From Cristatella mucedo (taxonomy: Eukaryota > Bryozoa > Phylactolaemata > Cristatellidae): a stretch of DNA of 64,000 nt. Under the pieces are notes generated by a model that saw only the letters and a program-made list of their open reading frames with translations, was not told the DNA's origin and did no database searches. The stretch spans positions 2,871,501 through 2,935,500 of the forward strand of contig WPIO01000045.1 of assembly GCA_009760855.2 (NCBI GenBank), in the 5' to 3' direction. Shown here in pieces: positions 1 through 14,017 of this stretch. The position numbers were made by a program, and so were the translations under genes. Positions within the stretch are counted from its first letter, which is position 1. Each line of letters starts with the position of its first letter.

Positions 1-540
1 CCGAATTGTTTCGAATTTGTCCTCGACTGCGGTGGATTCGCGAAATCGTTGGCTTCACGATTGCGTAGCCCAAGATCTATAGCTAGCTCGCCGACTGATT
101 CGGAGACTGCGGCGTTTTCAGCTGCAGGCGTCCATCCCTCGACACCCTGGTTGCGGCGCAATTCCAGCAGCAGACGAAACGGTGCGAGCGCCGACAAGTT
201 CCGACTGCACAGACTCCACTCGGCGAACGACGCCGGACGCCACTCGCCAACCGTCGTAAAAGCTCTAGCAATTGGCGGCTAGAAGCGCTTCCGCCACCGC
301 CGCCACCGCTCTGTCTGGCGTGCATCGGCAGTCAGCCCCGCGTGACCACTCTCTGCCGCGTCCGCTACCCTGGCACGCACACGTGCGTGTGGGCGAACCT
401 CGCTTGGGCTCGCTGAGAAATTGCTTGCTTTTTCGTCGAAGGCCGTTGAATAGTTGTACTCACTTTCTTATTCTCTGGCCATTAATTAGAGCGCATGTGG
501 AAATTCTGAGACAATCATTCGTCACGCTATTCGCGCGTCT
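1..540. other. GC-rich stretch without an identified gene
   Basis: The first ~420 bases are rich in GC and CpG. Short open frames occur on both strands, but none has a recognisable domain or a convincing splice site. It could be the edge of a promoter or exon lying outside the window, which cannot be decided here. Confidence 0.3.
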
Positions 541-551
541 TGCTTGAAACT

Positions 552-622
552 TGATGCTTGCTGGATGCCGGATTCTTGTTGGATGCTTGCTGGATGCCTG
601 CTGGATGCTTGCTGGATGCTGG
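552..622. repeat. 11-bp tandem repeat, unit like GATGCTTGCTG
   Basis: About six head-to-tail copies of an 11-bp unit related to GATGCTTGCTG, with small variants such as GATGCCTGCTG and one longer diverged unit. It explains the Lys/Pro/Ser-rich open frames seen here on both strands, which should not be called genes. Confidence 0.75.
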
Positions 623-639
623 CATACGGTCAGCTTTCA

Positions 640-2035
640 GAGCAAGCATCAAGACCTTGCTATATATCTTTATAGTATCGGCTAGTAGTTTTCTGGAGCA
701 GCAATCGCGCAGTAGGCGACACAGCTTTTCAAACGAATAGTCGTCCTTTGGGTAGACAAGTCTCAGCGCCGCAGCCTCACTTTCACGACTGCTGCTCTTG
801 CTACTGTCCCGGCCATTGTGCTCGTCGCAGCGCACGCACGGAGTGCTTTGCTCCAGCATCGGTTACACAGCAGCATAATGAATGCTTACGCTGTGCGGTC
901 AGCTTATGGCCAAACAATGGCACCGCATATCGCTATCCCTAGCAGGGCATGAGAAAACATCGTCCACTTTACCGCTCCAACCCGCGGCCGCGGCCATTCC
1001 TTCCGCCAAAGAACGATTGCCCTCAACACTAAGACCCTATGCGAGCATCCGATGGCCACGTTGTCAAGGAGAAATTGGCTGACCTCTCGAGGCCACGAAG
1101 AATCGGCCTCAGTCCGTGCGACGCAGAACCAGCAGTCAGTTCTTGCTTTCTTTGAGAAGCGCCAGCAATCTGACCGGCGCAGGCTAGCACGTAAAGCAGG
1201 TTAGAGCAAGGCTGGCTCTTGAGCTGCGCTTTGTCAACGCACTTTACTACACGCTCTCGTAAATATTGGATTAGCACGTTCTGTATCCGCACTTTTTTAA
1301 AGGCGTCTCAAAAGTGTACGAGGTTGATATAAGTCAAGTTCGCCACGACAGACAAGTGTGATCTCTGTTCTAGTTTTAATTTGTTTATTTATTGATTTAT
1401 TCATTAATTTGTACATGCCTGTAGAAAATTAGAAACTAAAGTTACCATCGATCTGATCGAAAACATGACGGTACATTCGTCCGCCGGCCGGATAGGACAA
1501 TGTGAAACGAGCATTGGAGGATAGCGCTGTGTGAAAGATTTTGCACATTTCCTTTTATCTCTGATCCTAAGTAGTGAGCTGTATTGCTATTTTCTAATTT
1601 CTTAGGGCCTCACATGCATATTAAAACGGACATTGCTGCCCGGCAAATTAGCTTTAATGATCGTACGGCTAATATTTAATCAAACTTTTAGACCACTTCC
1701 GGTGCATCTTTGGCAACGATCCTGAAGTTAAAAATCGCAAAGCAGCTATTTCGATGTCATATTTACCAAAATGAAATGAAACTATTTAATTACTCTGCAT
1801 TCGAAATCTATCAAATTTGAAGTGAAAATAGCAAATGGCTCATTAGCATACATGGACGTCAAGAGGCACACTCGGTGAGCCACGGTATTAATCAGCTCCT
1901 CTAATCAATTGGTGAAATAGTTATTTTTTATCATTGGTAACATCACGCACAAATACTTCGCGACTACACCTTCCTTATTCATACTTTTCATTTGGATAAA
2001 TGGTAGCAGAGCAGCTGGAGTTTTAAGCCGATCAG
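640..2035. other. No gene recognised
   Basis: Mixed-composition DNA that becomes AT-rich after about 1,300. The open frames are short and low in complexity. I see no splice-bounded exon, RNA gene or clear repeat. Confidence 0.35.
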
Positions 2036-2039
2036 TCCC

Positions 2040-2189
2040 CTAACCGTGTTATGCTATGCTTGTTTTCAGCGAGCATGCTACCACTAATCATTCGATCGTG
2101 CTTCCTTTGCAGCAAATACAAAGTGCCTAGAAAGAGATTGAGTTCTCCGAGGGCACGATGTCAAATGCATTATTATTATTATTATTATT
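2040..2189 (+). mobile_element. LINE-B 3' end stub with hairpin and (ATT)n tail
   Basis: A 5'-truncated LINE-B copy. It has the 3' UTR (GAGCATGCTACCACTAA followed by a CCTTTGCAGCAAAT motif), the terminal hairpin at about 2,128-2,160 and an (ATT)n tail. The outer stem arms read GTGCC and GGCAC where the best copies have GCGCC and GGCGC, so pairing is kept. Confidence 0.8.
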
Positions 2190-2357
2190 GCAAGTTCAGT
2201 GTAGCTTAAGCTACCTGAGTTGATAGACATTTAAATTTTCCTCAAATGGTATTAAGAGGCTACAAGCATCCGGCTGAAGCGTGCTACGTGCCAATGTATC
2301 GAGGCATTGGTTAAAACGGCAGCATCTGTGCAACCGTAAGTGAGACGCTATGTGTGT

Positions 2358-2615
2358 ATATATATCTCGCTCTGTAACACTGAAGAGCCACAAAGACCGG
2401 GTAGACGTTACCCATGAAAGCTGTCGGCAGCGGCTTTCGGTACGTATTCGGTGGCCAACAAACTGAATCTCAGGCAACAAAGAGAAAAGGGGAAGCATAG
2501 TAGAGTCAGAAGAGCAGTAGAGGTAACGAGTAGCGTGGCAGTGACAGCTCAGGACATCTGGAAAGGATGTGCCGTAGTCGGCAGTAGAAAAGTAGATGTC
2601 CTCGGGGAAACGTTC
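2358..2615 (-). mobile_element. LINE-A 3' fragment (degenerate)
   Basis: The minus strand encodes a decayed copy of the LINE-A C-terminus, recognisable by motifs such as STADYGTSF, MLPLFSLL and GHRIRTES. The LINE-A 3' UTR (GTAAC...CGGTCTTTGTGGCT) follows. It abuts a LINE-B stub of opposite orientation and is clearly older than the copies at 14.0, 22.4 and 62.5 kb. Confidence 0.65.
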
Positions 2616-2699
2616 ATTCTCTATACTTCGACAAAATACAAGAAAATTAAAATAGCAATCACGACCATTCTGAAAAAACCAAATAGGTTTGCGAATTCA

Positions 2700-3425
2700 C
2701 CTTTAACGGACTTCCCCTTTAGCACACTCAAGGTCAAGGTCCATCCCCCTGAAAAAGTTCATGAAAAGCAAAGATAGCTTTAAGACCTTTGACAGGGTTG
2801 AATAAAGCTGCAGCTGTACGCTCTCGACTCACGAGAAAAAAATATTTGACGGATTGAACACGGGCTAGGCAGTAGGCAAGATGGCTAAGCACACAAAATA
2901 CTGAAAACCTGCGATGGAAGTGTCAGCATAGCATTAGGTGACATTGCATTCTGGTACACTAACAAGTTTGAACGTTCAAGATAGGCGCAACATGACCCAG
3001 GCTCATTTTTTGCACTATTCAGAAATGACTAGCCAGACAGACGATTAGCATGCGGTTAGTTGAGAGTTCTCAAAGGGTCATTACGTCGCTCAGTGATCAC
3101 TGTGGCTTGCCAGCAGCGCTTAATTTGTCTTACGTATCCAGCATGTTGGTGGCCAGTGTTGGTCACCAGGACATCTTGGAAAAATGCATCCACCTAGTGA
3201 GTCACATCGTCCTTTCGCTCGAATGCATGTGATGGATATGCACTTGTGAAGTAAGCATCCGGGTCCTGTGTGAGATTCCATTGGACATTCTGAAACATGA
3301 AGCTTGTGTACATATAAGCAAGTTACCCCAATAGGAAATGCAAATCACTTGGTATTGACACGCGCTCGTAAACCCCGCATCACAATGTCAGGAGTAATCA
3401 GCAACTGAAATTGTATAAGTTTGAC
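2700..3425. other. No gene recognised
   Basis: AT-rich DNA with only short unsupported open frames. No repeat or RNA gene is evident. Confidence 0.35.
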
Positions 3426-3427
3426 GG

Positions 3428-3429
<2 letters not shown>

Positions 3430-3467
<38 letters not shown>
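3430..3467. repeat. (AT)n microsatellite
   Basis: An uninterrupted run of about 18 AT dinucleotides in an AT-rich context. Confidence 0.95.
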
Positions 3468-3470
<3 letters not shown>

Positions 3471-3879
3471 TGCGCTATTTCAGGTCTTTTACCCATGTTA
3501 AGGTATGCTATTTAATCAAAATCTAGCTAAGCCAGTCGCTGTGATAATTGAACTTTATGATCCATCCCTCTCGATATTGGTCGGCAACTGGTGCTAAGTC
3601 TGATTAAGTTTAAAGATGCAAGAATGCTGTGTACTTTCATGCTGCTTAACCCGGGTAAATCACGTGTTTATCCTTGTTATTTTTGCTACCGAGCTCTTCC
3701 ACATGCAAGTATGATGATAAGTATGAGACTGGAAGATGCGACATTTATCTTCTAATTGGCACGATCATCGTGAGAACATCAACTAGCACTTATAAGATAT
3801 ATTATTATTATTATCACTATTACTAACATTCTTAGTTAAGTAGCTTTTTTGTTCTCTTGACGCTTGAAATTTCCATTCA

Positions 3880-4332
3880 AAACGCTTATGCAATCGCTCA
3901 TTACTATAATAATAATCATAATACTCTTGATAAAGCGCCCTCAGAGAATTCAGTCTCTTTCTAGGCGCTTTATATTTGCAGCAAAGGAAACACGATCGAA
4001 TGGTGAGTGTTATCATGTTTGATAAATTAAATGAATAACATGGTTAGGGGTGACATGCACAGGGTCAGCATGCAAGTGTGGTTAGTGGCAGCATGCTCAG
4101 CGTCACCACGCATAAGGACATAAAGAGCGAACCACAGAGACCCACTAAATGCTGTCTTAAATAGGTGCGTTTTTAATTTCTTTTTAAATGTGGTCAAGTC
4201 AGGGTCTGTCGTGACGGAAGTTGGAAGTGATTTCCAGGCTTTGGGGAGTATGTGAACTAAAAATATGGTGTCCACAGAATTTGAGGTTTGTACGAGGTAT
4301 AGGGAAACAGCTAGATTCCGAAAAGCGGGCGG
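3880..4332 (-). mobile_element. LINE-B 3' fragment
   Basis: A minus-strand copy of the last part of the LINE-B open frame (motifs LPKAWKSLPTSV, DPDLTTFKKKLKTHLF, TAFSGSLW) and of its 3' UTR, ending in the GCGCC/GGCGC hairpin at about 3,930-3,972 and an irregular ATT-type tail toward 3,880. The reading frame is short and broken. This is a typical 5'-truncated LINE insertion. Confidence 0.85.
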
Positions 4333-5430
4333 TACCCTGCTTAGCCTGGTATCTAGGTACCTGGCTATCCTGGTACCTGGTATAGTGTCTTAGCCGTTTT
4401 GAGTGTTCTTGGCTGACGATACAAGGAGTGAAAAGAAGCTGCCTCGCTGCTTTTTGTTTCCGAAGAGCGATCAGAGGCTCCGCGTCGCGACTCGCCTATG
4501 CTTAACCGGTCAGCATCGGTGTTTGCGAATGTGGACAGTGCTGCGTCATTCGGCAAGCCACTGCCAAACCCGAGTGCTTGAACGTCCCAACTTTTGTGAC
4601 TTTTTAAACATTGTGTATAACCATTATGAAAATGAATACCTGAAGGTTATAACAAAATCGATAAGCCTACCTGAAGTTGCCCGCGGTACAAGTTTTGCAT
4701 ACAGCCTATTTGTTGCAATTTTGCGAGTTCAAATTTGTCGATAGCACTTCTCGCAGAATTGTGAGTGCTCCAACTTAAAAGTTTGACGGAGTTCAAGAAT
4801 CAGGTCTGCACATTGCAAAGTTTGTGCCTCTACCTGATCGTATTAGGGTTACGTGGACATAACACTAAACAGGGTTGCACTCTTTATGGGTTCACGGTGG
4901 TCACTTAAGAGCCATCGACGCTCGGGCCCTCTAAATATGGGCAAAACTTATTTTTGTTTATGAGGCAGGTTTCAGGTTGGGTGGCGTTTCTACTAAGTGC
5001 TAAAGCTTGCTCGCAAAATTTTCTTATGAATTAAAAGAATGGCTGAAGTAACCATGAGTAAAAAATAGTAGGTTCGTATTTGGGCCATAGAGCTCTTCTG
5101 GAGCAGATTTCGATTAAAATCTTTCAATTTTACTCCTACACCTTTCAAGGCTGAGTTTGGCCCTCCATACTAAATCCTAGCTAGATACTCCTGGTCCATC
5201 AATGGTAGGCACTTGCAGCAATCGAGCAATCGAGTTCATCAGCCTTTTCTCTCACGTCTGCAGCGCGAGCTCTTGGCTAACTTGATCTGTCGGTCTGGAG
5301 GAATTGGGAGGGATGAAATTCACCAGCTTTGGTAATTGACCACTCATCCGCATCTTATAGAAAAATTTCAGTGAAAAGAATGGAGACGCGTGCAACGATA
5401 CGAGCTCTCAAGAGAATCAAACTATTTCTT
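4333..5430. other. No gene recognised; small GGTACC-containing repeat
   Basis: Positions 4,334-4,382 hold a short imperfect repeat of CTGGTACCTGG-like units. The remainder is unassigned AT-rich DNA without a supportable coding exon. Confidence 0.35.
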
Positions 5431-5433
5431 TCA

Positions 5434-5910
5434 GAGATACTACCCCATCAGGCAAAGCATCGTACCACTCGCTTTTCGGAATCCAACAGTCTAGAAATAC
5501 CTCGTACAAACCTTAAATCCTTTGGAGACCGTGCATTTAGCTCGTATGCTCCCACAGCCTGGAACTCCCTCCCGACCTGCATCAGAACATCCCCTGACCT
5601 GACCACATTTAAAAGAAACTTAAAAACATACCTATTTAGGACAGCATTTAGTGGGTCCTTGTGATTCGTCCTCGATGTGCTTATGCGTGCTGACACTGTT
5701 CATGCTGCCACTAACCACATTTGCATGCTGACCCAGTGCATGTAACCCCTAACCATGTTATTCATTTTGTTTGTTTTTCAAGCATGATTTTACTTACTAT
5801 TCTATTGCGTATCACTTTGCAGCAAATGTAAAGCGCCTAGAAAGAGATTAAGTTCTCTGAGGGCGCTTTATCAAGTGCAATATTATTATTATTATTATTA
5901 TTTACTTTAT
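5434..5910 (+). mobile_element. LINE-B 3' fragment with intact hairpin tail
   Basis: A well-preserved 5'-truncated copy. The C-terminal frame (LPHQAKHRTT, NLKSFGDRAFSS, DLTTFKRNLKTYLF) is open to its stop near 5,664. The 3' UTR and the terminal hairpin follow. The hairpin arms AAAGCGCC and GGCGCTTT at about 5,830-5,870 pair perfectly over 8 bp. An (ATT)n tail ends near 5,905. Confidence 0.9.
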
Positions 5911-6640
5911 TTGATCTTTTCTGATATTTTGAATACTTACACAGAGCCAGCAGCTTTTCTTCCTTCTCCTCATTCGGTGCCTGAGACACTTCTGTTTTTT
6001 CTTATCACTTAACCGTTAGCTCTGCAGTTCCCTAATGTGAGCCTTTCCCGACTAAATTGCTGTACTGTTTTCTTTTTAATCTCATATGACTTTTTCTAAA
6101 GCTCAATCTTCAGACAGACAGCTTGAAGCATCTTTGAAGCATCCTTCAGACAGACAGCTTGAAGCAAAAAGTAAATAAGTAAATTATAATAATGCTAATA
6201 ATAATTAATAGTAATAATAAAGTAAATAAGTAAATAATATCTTAAGTAAATAAAGTAGCCTCTGCTTCTCTACCTCTAGCTTCGCACTTTTCGCTTCAAG
6301 AATGCTGCTGCAATAAGGCTTCTCTCTCGGTAAACTTAATGACAAAAGAAACATGCTTGCCTTAGTCATGTGTGCTCTCATCTGCTCACTAAAAATACAC
6401 ACTCAAAGTTTCGAGAGTAAATCTACTCTCTATATTGTACAAAGACTTACTAGAGATGCGTATTTCCTGTTTTTTTAAGGGCAGTTGAACCAACGAATAC
6501 AATTGTGTCAAAATATAATGTTTCACTCGAAATTAACTCTGGCATTGACAGTTCCCCAAACAAACGGAAAAGAAAGTGCAGCTTGAATGAGGGTAAATGC
6601 GAAAAACCGTCAGTTAAATTGCGTTAGCATTCCATGTACT
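5911..6640. other. AT-rich DNA with TAAATAAG-type simple repeats
   Basis: Contains a small duplicated segment around CTTCAGACAGACAGCTTGAAGCA (6,108-6,168), then AT-rich irregular repeats of the GTAAATAAGTAAATAA kind at 6,170-6,250. The next exon of the lectin gene should lie below 6,644, but I could not identify one. Confidence 0.45.
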
Positions 6641-6643
6641 TAC

Positions 6644-6854
6644 CCTGGTACGGATAACCATGTACAATAACTTCACAGAGTGTCAAAATTCCTGGATTTC
6701 TTAACCGGATTCCAACTTTAGACGCTGCTACGTCAGGACACTTGTAGTAGCTTGTGTGCGGTGGTTCTTCAATTTGATGCTTGCATAATACCCAGTTTTG
6801 AGAATCAGGGATAGGCCCGGAATTCGGTCCTGATGAAAGAAGCACGTAAAAGTC
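6644..6854 (-). CDS. F-type lectin/F5-8C-like domain, second half (exon)
   Basis: This minus-strand exon encodes the C-terminal half of an F-type lectin-like (fucolectin/discoidin-fold) domain. It starts DFYVLLSSG directly after the acceptor CTTCAG at 6,855-6,860. It contains two cysteines (NWVLCKHQ and SYYKC) and the family's closing strand ILTLCEVIVHG. It ends in a consensus GTAAGT donor at 6,643. The domain's first half is the exon at 9,762-9,982; joining them restores the normal domain with phase 0. The outgoing phase is 1, so more protein follows, but the next exon was not found. The domain family is usually secreted and often carbohydrate-binding. Whether this copy binds sugar is doubtful. 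Confidence 0.8.
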
Positions 6855-7239
6855 CTGAAGCTGGCTGGCTACAATAAAGTTCTTGTAAAGAAGTAGACGA
6901 CGATTGATCTATGTAGCCCTGCTTATGTTGCTGGCACGCTGCCCGGCAGCATTACGTGGCTCGAGCAATGGCATGTGTCATGGTTCTAGGCATTTTAGCT
7001 AGTCATCCAGATTCATCGGCAAGTGCATACAGCCAGCCCTATTCCAATAAATGTATAACCTTCATTACTGGCGATTAGAACTGCGCCTAATTTTAGGCTG
7101 CATCGCATGTGCAATTAGTAAATTGATAAATTAATTGCTCAGGTAAAGATTTTTCTAGCAAATCAGAATCAAAACTACTCTGGTCATTTAGATCTTCGAA
7201 CGATCCGATTGCTATACTTGGTTCTTACTTCCCTTACCC

Positions 7240-7372
7240 AGCTGTGTTGCCAATACCAACGTTGTGGGCTCGAATCCTGCAGAAGGTGATCCTTTATTAT
7301 TACAACTGCAAGGGGTGGTGATAGCCGTTAAGGCTCTTTTACTGCTACACAAATGTGGGAGTTAAAATAAGC
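7240..7372 (+). mobile_element. SINE-1 (tRNA-derived), 5' truncated
   Basis: Contains the tRNA B-box region (GGGCTCGAATCCTGC), the GGTGATCC element, the GGTGATAGCCGTTAAGGCTCTTTTACTG body and the start of the tail. The head with the A box is diverged. It lies in the long intron of the lectin gene, opposite to the gene's strand. Confidence 0.65.
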
Positions 7373-7379
7373 TAATATT

Positions 7380-9755
7380 TATTTATTCTCTAAAAAAGAA
7401 TTCTATTGACTTCGGCGCGCTCGGTAGCTATGAATCTCGAGTAATAACAAAAATTCAGATGCTGAGTTTCGAGAGCTGAGAGGTTGGCATCACATTCGCG
7501 GGAGTGAGTAGCACTCGATTATCTACGAATACCAGTGCAGCGTAGCTGATTTAGGAGCATCATTTATGCAGTGGACAGAAGAGGCGTAACTTGAGCCACT
7601 CTCTCTTGTTCAAAGTTAGCAAAAAGATTGCTTGCAGCAGGACTCGACCCTACTGCCTGAGTTGTACAGCGTCAGCACCTTACCCCTAGGGCTACTACCA
7701 GGATAGTAAAGCTGAAAATGAATAGCCGAAGTGACCGTCAGGAGATGCGATAGAACTTGCACGAAATGCTTTTGGAAGCAAAGTCTCCACACTCTTGGAC
7801 TTGCATATTAACGTCCGTATATGCCCTCAGATTGTATGTAGCCGAAGAGATTGACAGTTGAGATATTTTACTGACAGAACTTAGAGTACAAAGTGGCAAA
7901 CATTCCACTGTTTTGGCAATTCTCTACCAGTATAGTATTTATAGCATAGCTGTAAAGCAATATATATCTTTAATAGTTATGTAATCATTGGTTTTGTTCC
8001 TCATTTCCACCACATCGTGATTTTCGCCTTTACATCGGTGTATATCGAGGTACATTCACTTGCTAATTGATATAAATAAGAGTGATGTTAACTTTGACGC
8101 ACTAGTTATTGGCAAATTATCAACATTATCTAATCAGTGTTTTGCTGGTCTTTACGTTTATCTACTTTGAAATCCGCCGTAGACGGCTTCAAAGTAGATT
8201 ACAGCAACATTTAGAATTGCGTTAAGAGATAACTGGCGGATTTTCAGAACTAATAAAATCAGATCAGTTGCATTTTGACCTTAGTTGTCAGGAAGTCAAT
8301 GTAATGACTACCTCTACGTAAAATTGAAACGTCAATCCCAAAGTCAGTCTTTAGCTATGAATTTAAGAATCATACATTTGAGAATGATGAAAGTGCCAAC
8401 AATACAGAGAGGTGGAGAGAGAACCCTCAGTGTTCGGTGTCTAGGCTGTCCTCAAAAGCCAAAGAAATGAGTAAGGGTGCATGTCTGCTCCTCTTAGCAG
8501 CTGTAGGGCATATGAAATGCAGTTTTTTAGCAAGAAATTGTCTGCCATGCGGGCTTAACGTATACCTATTATAATATTTGGTATTTGGCGTCTCAAGTAT
8601 TTTTTCCTTAAATTGTTTGTGCTGCATAATAGTTCTTCATGGAATGGACATTTTCCATGTCATACGGTGAGCATTCGTCCACAAATTTAGCTCCTGAAAA
8701 GCAATATAATCTTATTGCTCTTTCTTGTCTTTATTAATACTTTCTGAGCTCCAAACTTCTATCATATCTGATTCGAAGAACGTATTGCATGTATGACTTA
8801 ATAGGCCATGTTAATTGATATTAAATAAACAAATGGATAAATTCATCTGATTAAGTTTATATCATTCTTAGGATGACTGGCTTAATAGACTTAGCTTAAT
8901 CGTTCCACATTTAAGTTATAGATGCGGCCCACTTTTGATAACTCCTCGTCAACCGAGGCGTGATGAGGTTGGATTCCAAGCATGACCTCGCTTGTCGATT
9001 TGGGTTCCCTTAATGTTATCAGTCTTTATTTAGCCCCCGGATTACCAATGCATTGCACCTGCACAATAAAGAAGTTACGTGATCTAGTAAAGATTGACAG
9101 GAGTCATGTGCATGCTCATTTTTTGCTTCGAGCATTGCATTTATTTTATTGCATGTACATTCACATATTAATTGTTGGTACTTTGCTACCCGTAAGGTGC
9201 TTCAAGTCTAAAACCTTTAAAGGAAATCTTTCTCAGATTCAGCCGAGACAGTATTTCCCATGACTTTCCTTCTCGTATTGGTTGTCCCGTGCTGCTGCAC
9301 CGTCGGAATGCTGACGTCTGACAAATGCCCAGTTTCAGAGCGATTCAATACATTCTGCCGTGCGACTCGAAGCCGAAAAAGGAAGTGGGTGAACATCCCG
9401 TAACCTCTGAATTAGCTACATAGTGCTCTATGGATTTCTCGGATATTTTTAGGGAGCTTTCGAGATTCTCCAGCCGCCAGAGTTTTGCCTATGGGCTATG
9501 TGCTCTCCTTTAACGACAAATATCATGTGCTCAAGCTGCGCGGCCATGCCAATGCGCTTGGATAGAGAGAGGAAGTTCTCATGTGTCGCTTAGCAAACGA
9601 ATATCGTATGACTCTTCTTACGGCGTTCTGCACGCTGCAACAAAGCCTCGGTTTTAATCTGCCAGTGATTTCTTCAAGTTCAACTCCCTCCCTAGGAACA
9701 GCAACAATGACATTTTACGTTCATAATTTTAAATATAAATCGTGATTCAGTTAAA
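7380..9755. other. Intron of the lectin gene, no other gene recognised
   Basis: AT-rich DNA between the two halves of the lectin domain. Open frames are short, without domains or splice context. Confidence 0.5.
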
Positions 9756-9761
9756 GTACAC

Positions 9762-9982
9762 ACCCAACTTCCCGAAGCGATTGTGCACCTCTATTTCTAT
9801 AACCTTGAAGAAGCCTCCCAGGTCGACATACCACCACGCCCTGACGTCCTTGTACGATGAGTTCGTTGAAGCGCAGTAAATCGTAGAATCGATTTTTGCA
9901 AATTCGCCATCGACCGCTTTCCCAGCCATCCGATTGGCCGCGGTGGATGATTGGTTGCTCTTCTTATTTAAGGATATGTTGG
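9762..9982 (-). CDS. F-type lectin/F5-8C-like domain, first half (exon)
   Basis: A minus-strand exon of 221 nt. After the acceptor (GTAG, 9,983-9,986) it contributes two bases completing a Ser codon with the EGF exon at 14,909. It then encodes the lectin N-terminal half: SLNKKSNQSST, AGKAVDGEF, STIYCAST, AWWYVDLGG, then VIEIEVHNRFGKLG. These match the family's landmarks (x-KPT-x-QSS, KAVDG, C, WWxVDLG, NR). The donor after GGT at 9,762 is GTGTAC and keeps phase 0 with the exon at 6,854. The usual NRGDCC-type fucose-binding stretch is replaced by NRFGKLG, so ligand binding may differ or be lost. Confidence 0.82.
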
Positions 9983-11146
9983 CTACAACGCAACGTTCGC
10001 AAAGCTCTCATAGTTATATGCTCAGGCCTCGTTCCTGATAAAGCTCGCTCGCCCCCCCCCCGTAAGGCGCATTGTTTCAAAATGATTATTATTACTAATA
10101 GTGTACCACTAAAATATCCCTGGAGTTTGTGCACATGCTACTTTTTCTTGATTCAAGCTCTTCCTTTCCGGAGGCTGAAGTAAGGTTGGGGCCGGCAGTC
10201 AGCTTCTGCTGGAGTTAAGCGTTTCGTTTAAGCTTAGACTGCGACTTTCACTGGCAAGCAATGTGAAGTTTCACTGGATGCGTGAGTTGACAGCTCGAGT
10301 GAAATCATTTAAGCGCACTCATTTTAATGCGCCTAGAAAAGAAAATTTTTATCGCAGGTTTCTGTACATCTAGATGAGTATATCAGCTATCTACTCTTAA
10401 CTTCCTCAATAATGAAAGCCTCCATTATATGACTATATTAACGACAAGATGTACCTAATTCTTCTCAGTTAATACTAATGTTTACATGTGTTGCTTTATG
10501 TCAGTCATGACGACTTTTAGTTCAAAATTTAGTTGATATTATTTCAATTTTTTCTCAATTTCAGTGGCCAATGCAACGAGACCAATGTGCCATCGGATTC
10601 GGATTCAAAACGTAGCTAGACAATTTAAAGATCGGACTTGGGAAGAATCTGGCTTCTTAGTATTTATTCTCCTCTATTTAACAGGGTACTGAAAATTTAC
10701 CACGCTTACTGCGATTATGTATTTACAATGCTTAAAGGTTTGCACACAAATCTTTAAAATCCACAAAGTTTCACAAAGTTAAAGTCTGCTTTGTTTTACA
10801 AAGTACATGTCACTCCTAACCATGTTATTCCTGTTGTTTATCCTGGAAGCGCTAAATCAAAGGCATTAATATTATTCTTATCTAGATTGTTGCTTCTGCT
10901 TTTGCGAATATTTGATTTAGAACTGCCAACATTTTTCTTTAATGTGATTATTTTAACTACTTCTATTTTCTTAACTTCATCTGCATTGTAAAGGTGGCCA
11001 ATGGGCCCTGATCCCCGAAGATTTACCTGAAATCAGATGGCTTGGCCGACCCCTGTTACTAGCGATACACAGTTATTACGTAGTTATTATTATAACTGTT
11101 TTTACTCAATGTAATTTTCTGCTCAGGCAAGGTCAAAGTTGGGCCC

Positions 11147-11154
11147 TCTTAGAC
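11147..11154. repeat. hAT target-site duplication, left copy (TCTTAGAC)
   Basis: Eight bases directly before the left end of the hAT element. They match seven of eight bases of TCTTAGGC on the right side (13,540-13,547). An 8-bp duplication is the hallmark of hAT integration. Confidence 0.85.
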
Positions 11155-11309
11155 CAAGGCTGCGCAACAATACATTGTACATAAGATATACTGCAATATA
11201 TTGGCTAAAATATTGTGCTGATTCGTTTGAAAATACCAATATATTGGACGGGACTGGTTGACAATACTAATATATTTGACAATATATTGTAATATATTAA
11301 GGTACTGTT

Positions 11310-11353
11310 ATGCGCTTTATCAAGTTCATTATTGTTATTATTATTATTATTAA
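11310..11353 (+). mobile_element. LINE-B tail scrap inside the hAT element
   Basis: GCGCTTTATCAAGTTCATT followed by an (ATT)n run matches the right hairpin arm and tail of LINE-B. It lies between the left inverted repeat and the transposase, so it was acquired by the hAT element after, or before, its last jump. Confidence 0.6.
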
Positions 11354-11499
11354 CCTATTCGTCTCTGTCACGTGATACATAATACATAAAAATGCATATA
11401 TTGACTTTTCACATTTAAAAAGATCCTATTAAAATTATATCCGGATATATATCCATAGAAATAATTTTTAACCAATCACAATTTTCCAAGTGCACAGTC

Positions 11500-13369
<1,870 letters not shown>

Positions 13370-13539
13370 AAATCACAGACAATAAATTGCAAAATGTGAC
13401 ATGTAAAATGTGCAATATATTGCATTGGTGGAATTGAATATTGCAATATACTGTATTTTAGGAATTTGATATTGCAATGTATTTATTGTTGAATATCAGG
13501 AAATTGAATACAATAACAATATTGTTGTTCGCAGCCTTG

Positions 13540-13547
13540 TCTTAGGC
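13540..13547. repeat. hAT target-site duplication, right copy (TCTTAGGC)
   Basis: Directly follows the right inverted repeat and pairs with TCTTAGAC at 11,147-11,154, with one mismatch. Confidence 0.85.
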
Positions 13548-13549
13548 TA

Positions 13550-14015
13550 ATCCTGATGTAATGCCGAATGCTCAGCGGAGGAGACGTAATCCACCGCGAC
13601 CCAGGCGGCGTAGCGCTGAGCGCTGGTTTCATTTGCAGTAACCATGTCGCTTCTCAAACATAGATTCCGGCGCTGCCTTCTCACCATCACAGAAGGTTTG
13701 AGAGCTCGGTGGCGTTATGTGAAATTATGCGGTGGCGAGCAGCACAAGTGGGGAATAATTTCACTGATTTCTATTGGCGAGCGGACAATGTCACCATGCG
13801 ACTTGTTCATTCTCACCCCCTCCCCACAATTCCCGCCAACACTAGCTACGATAAACGCAGTACGCAGCAGTGATTGAGACCAGATTTCAACGAGATTAGG
13901 AGTGCTGATAAAGCAGCGATTCCATGCTGCTTCCGCCGCGCTCGAGGGCTGAGTCAGTGCGACACTCCGAGTGCTGAGCATGTGGCGCTTGACCTTGCAC
14001 GTCGTTACGTGTATC
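13550..14015. other. No gene recognised
   Basis: Moderately GC-rich DNA with overlapping short open frames on both strands but no domain or splice context. It separates the hAT element from a LINE-A fragment. Confidence 0.35.
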
Positions 14016-14017
14016 TC

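Noticed and set aside
5870-5910. CRISPR-like or regulatory role for hairpins with ATT runs
   Set aside because: They are 3' ends of LINE-B at unrelated places, with no spacer-repeat order.
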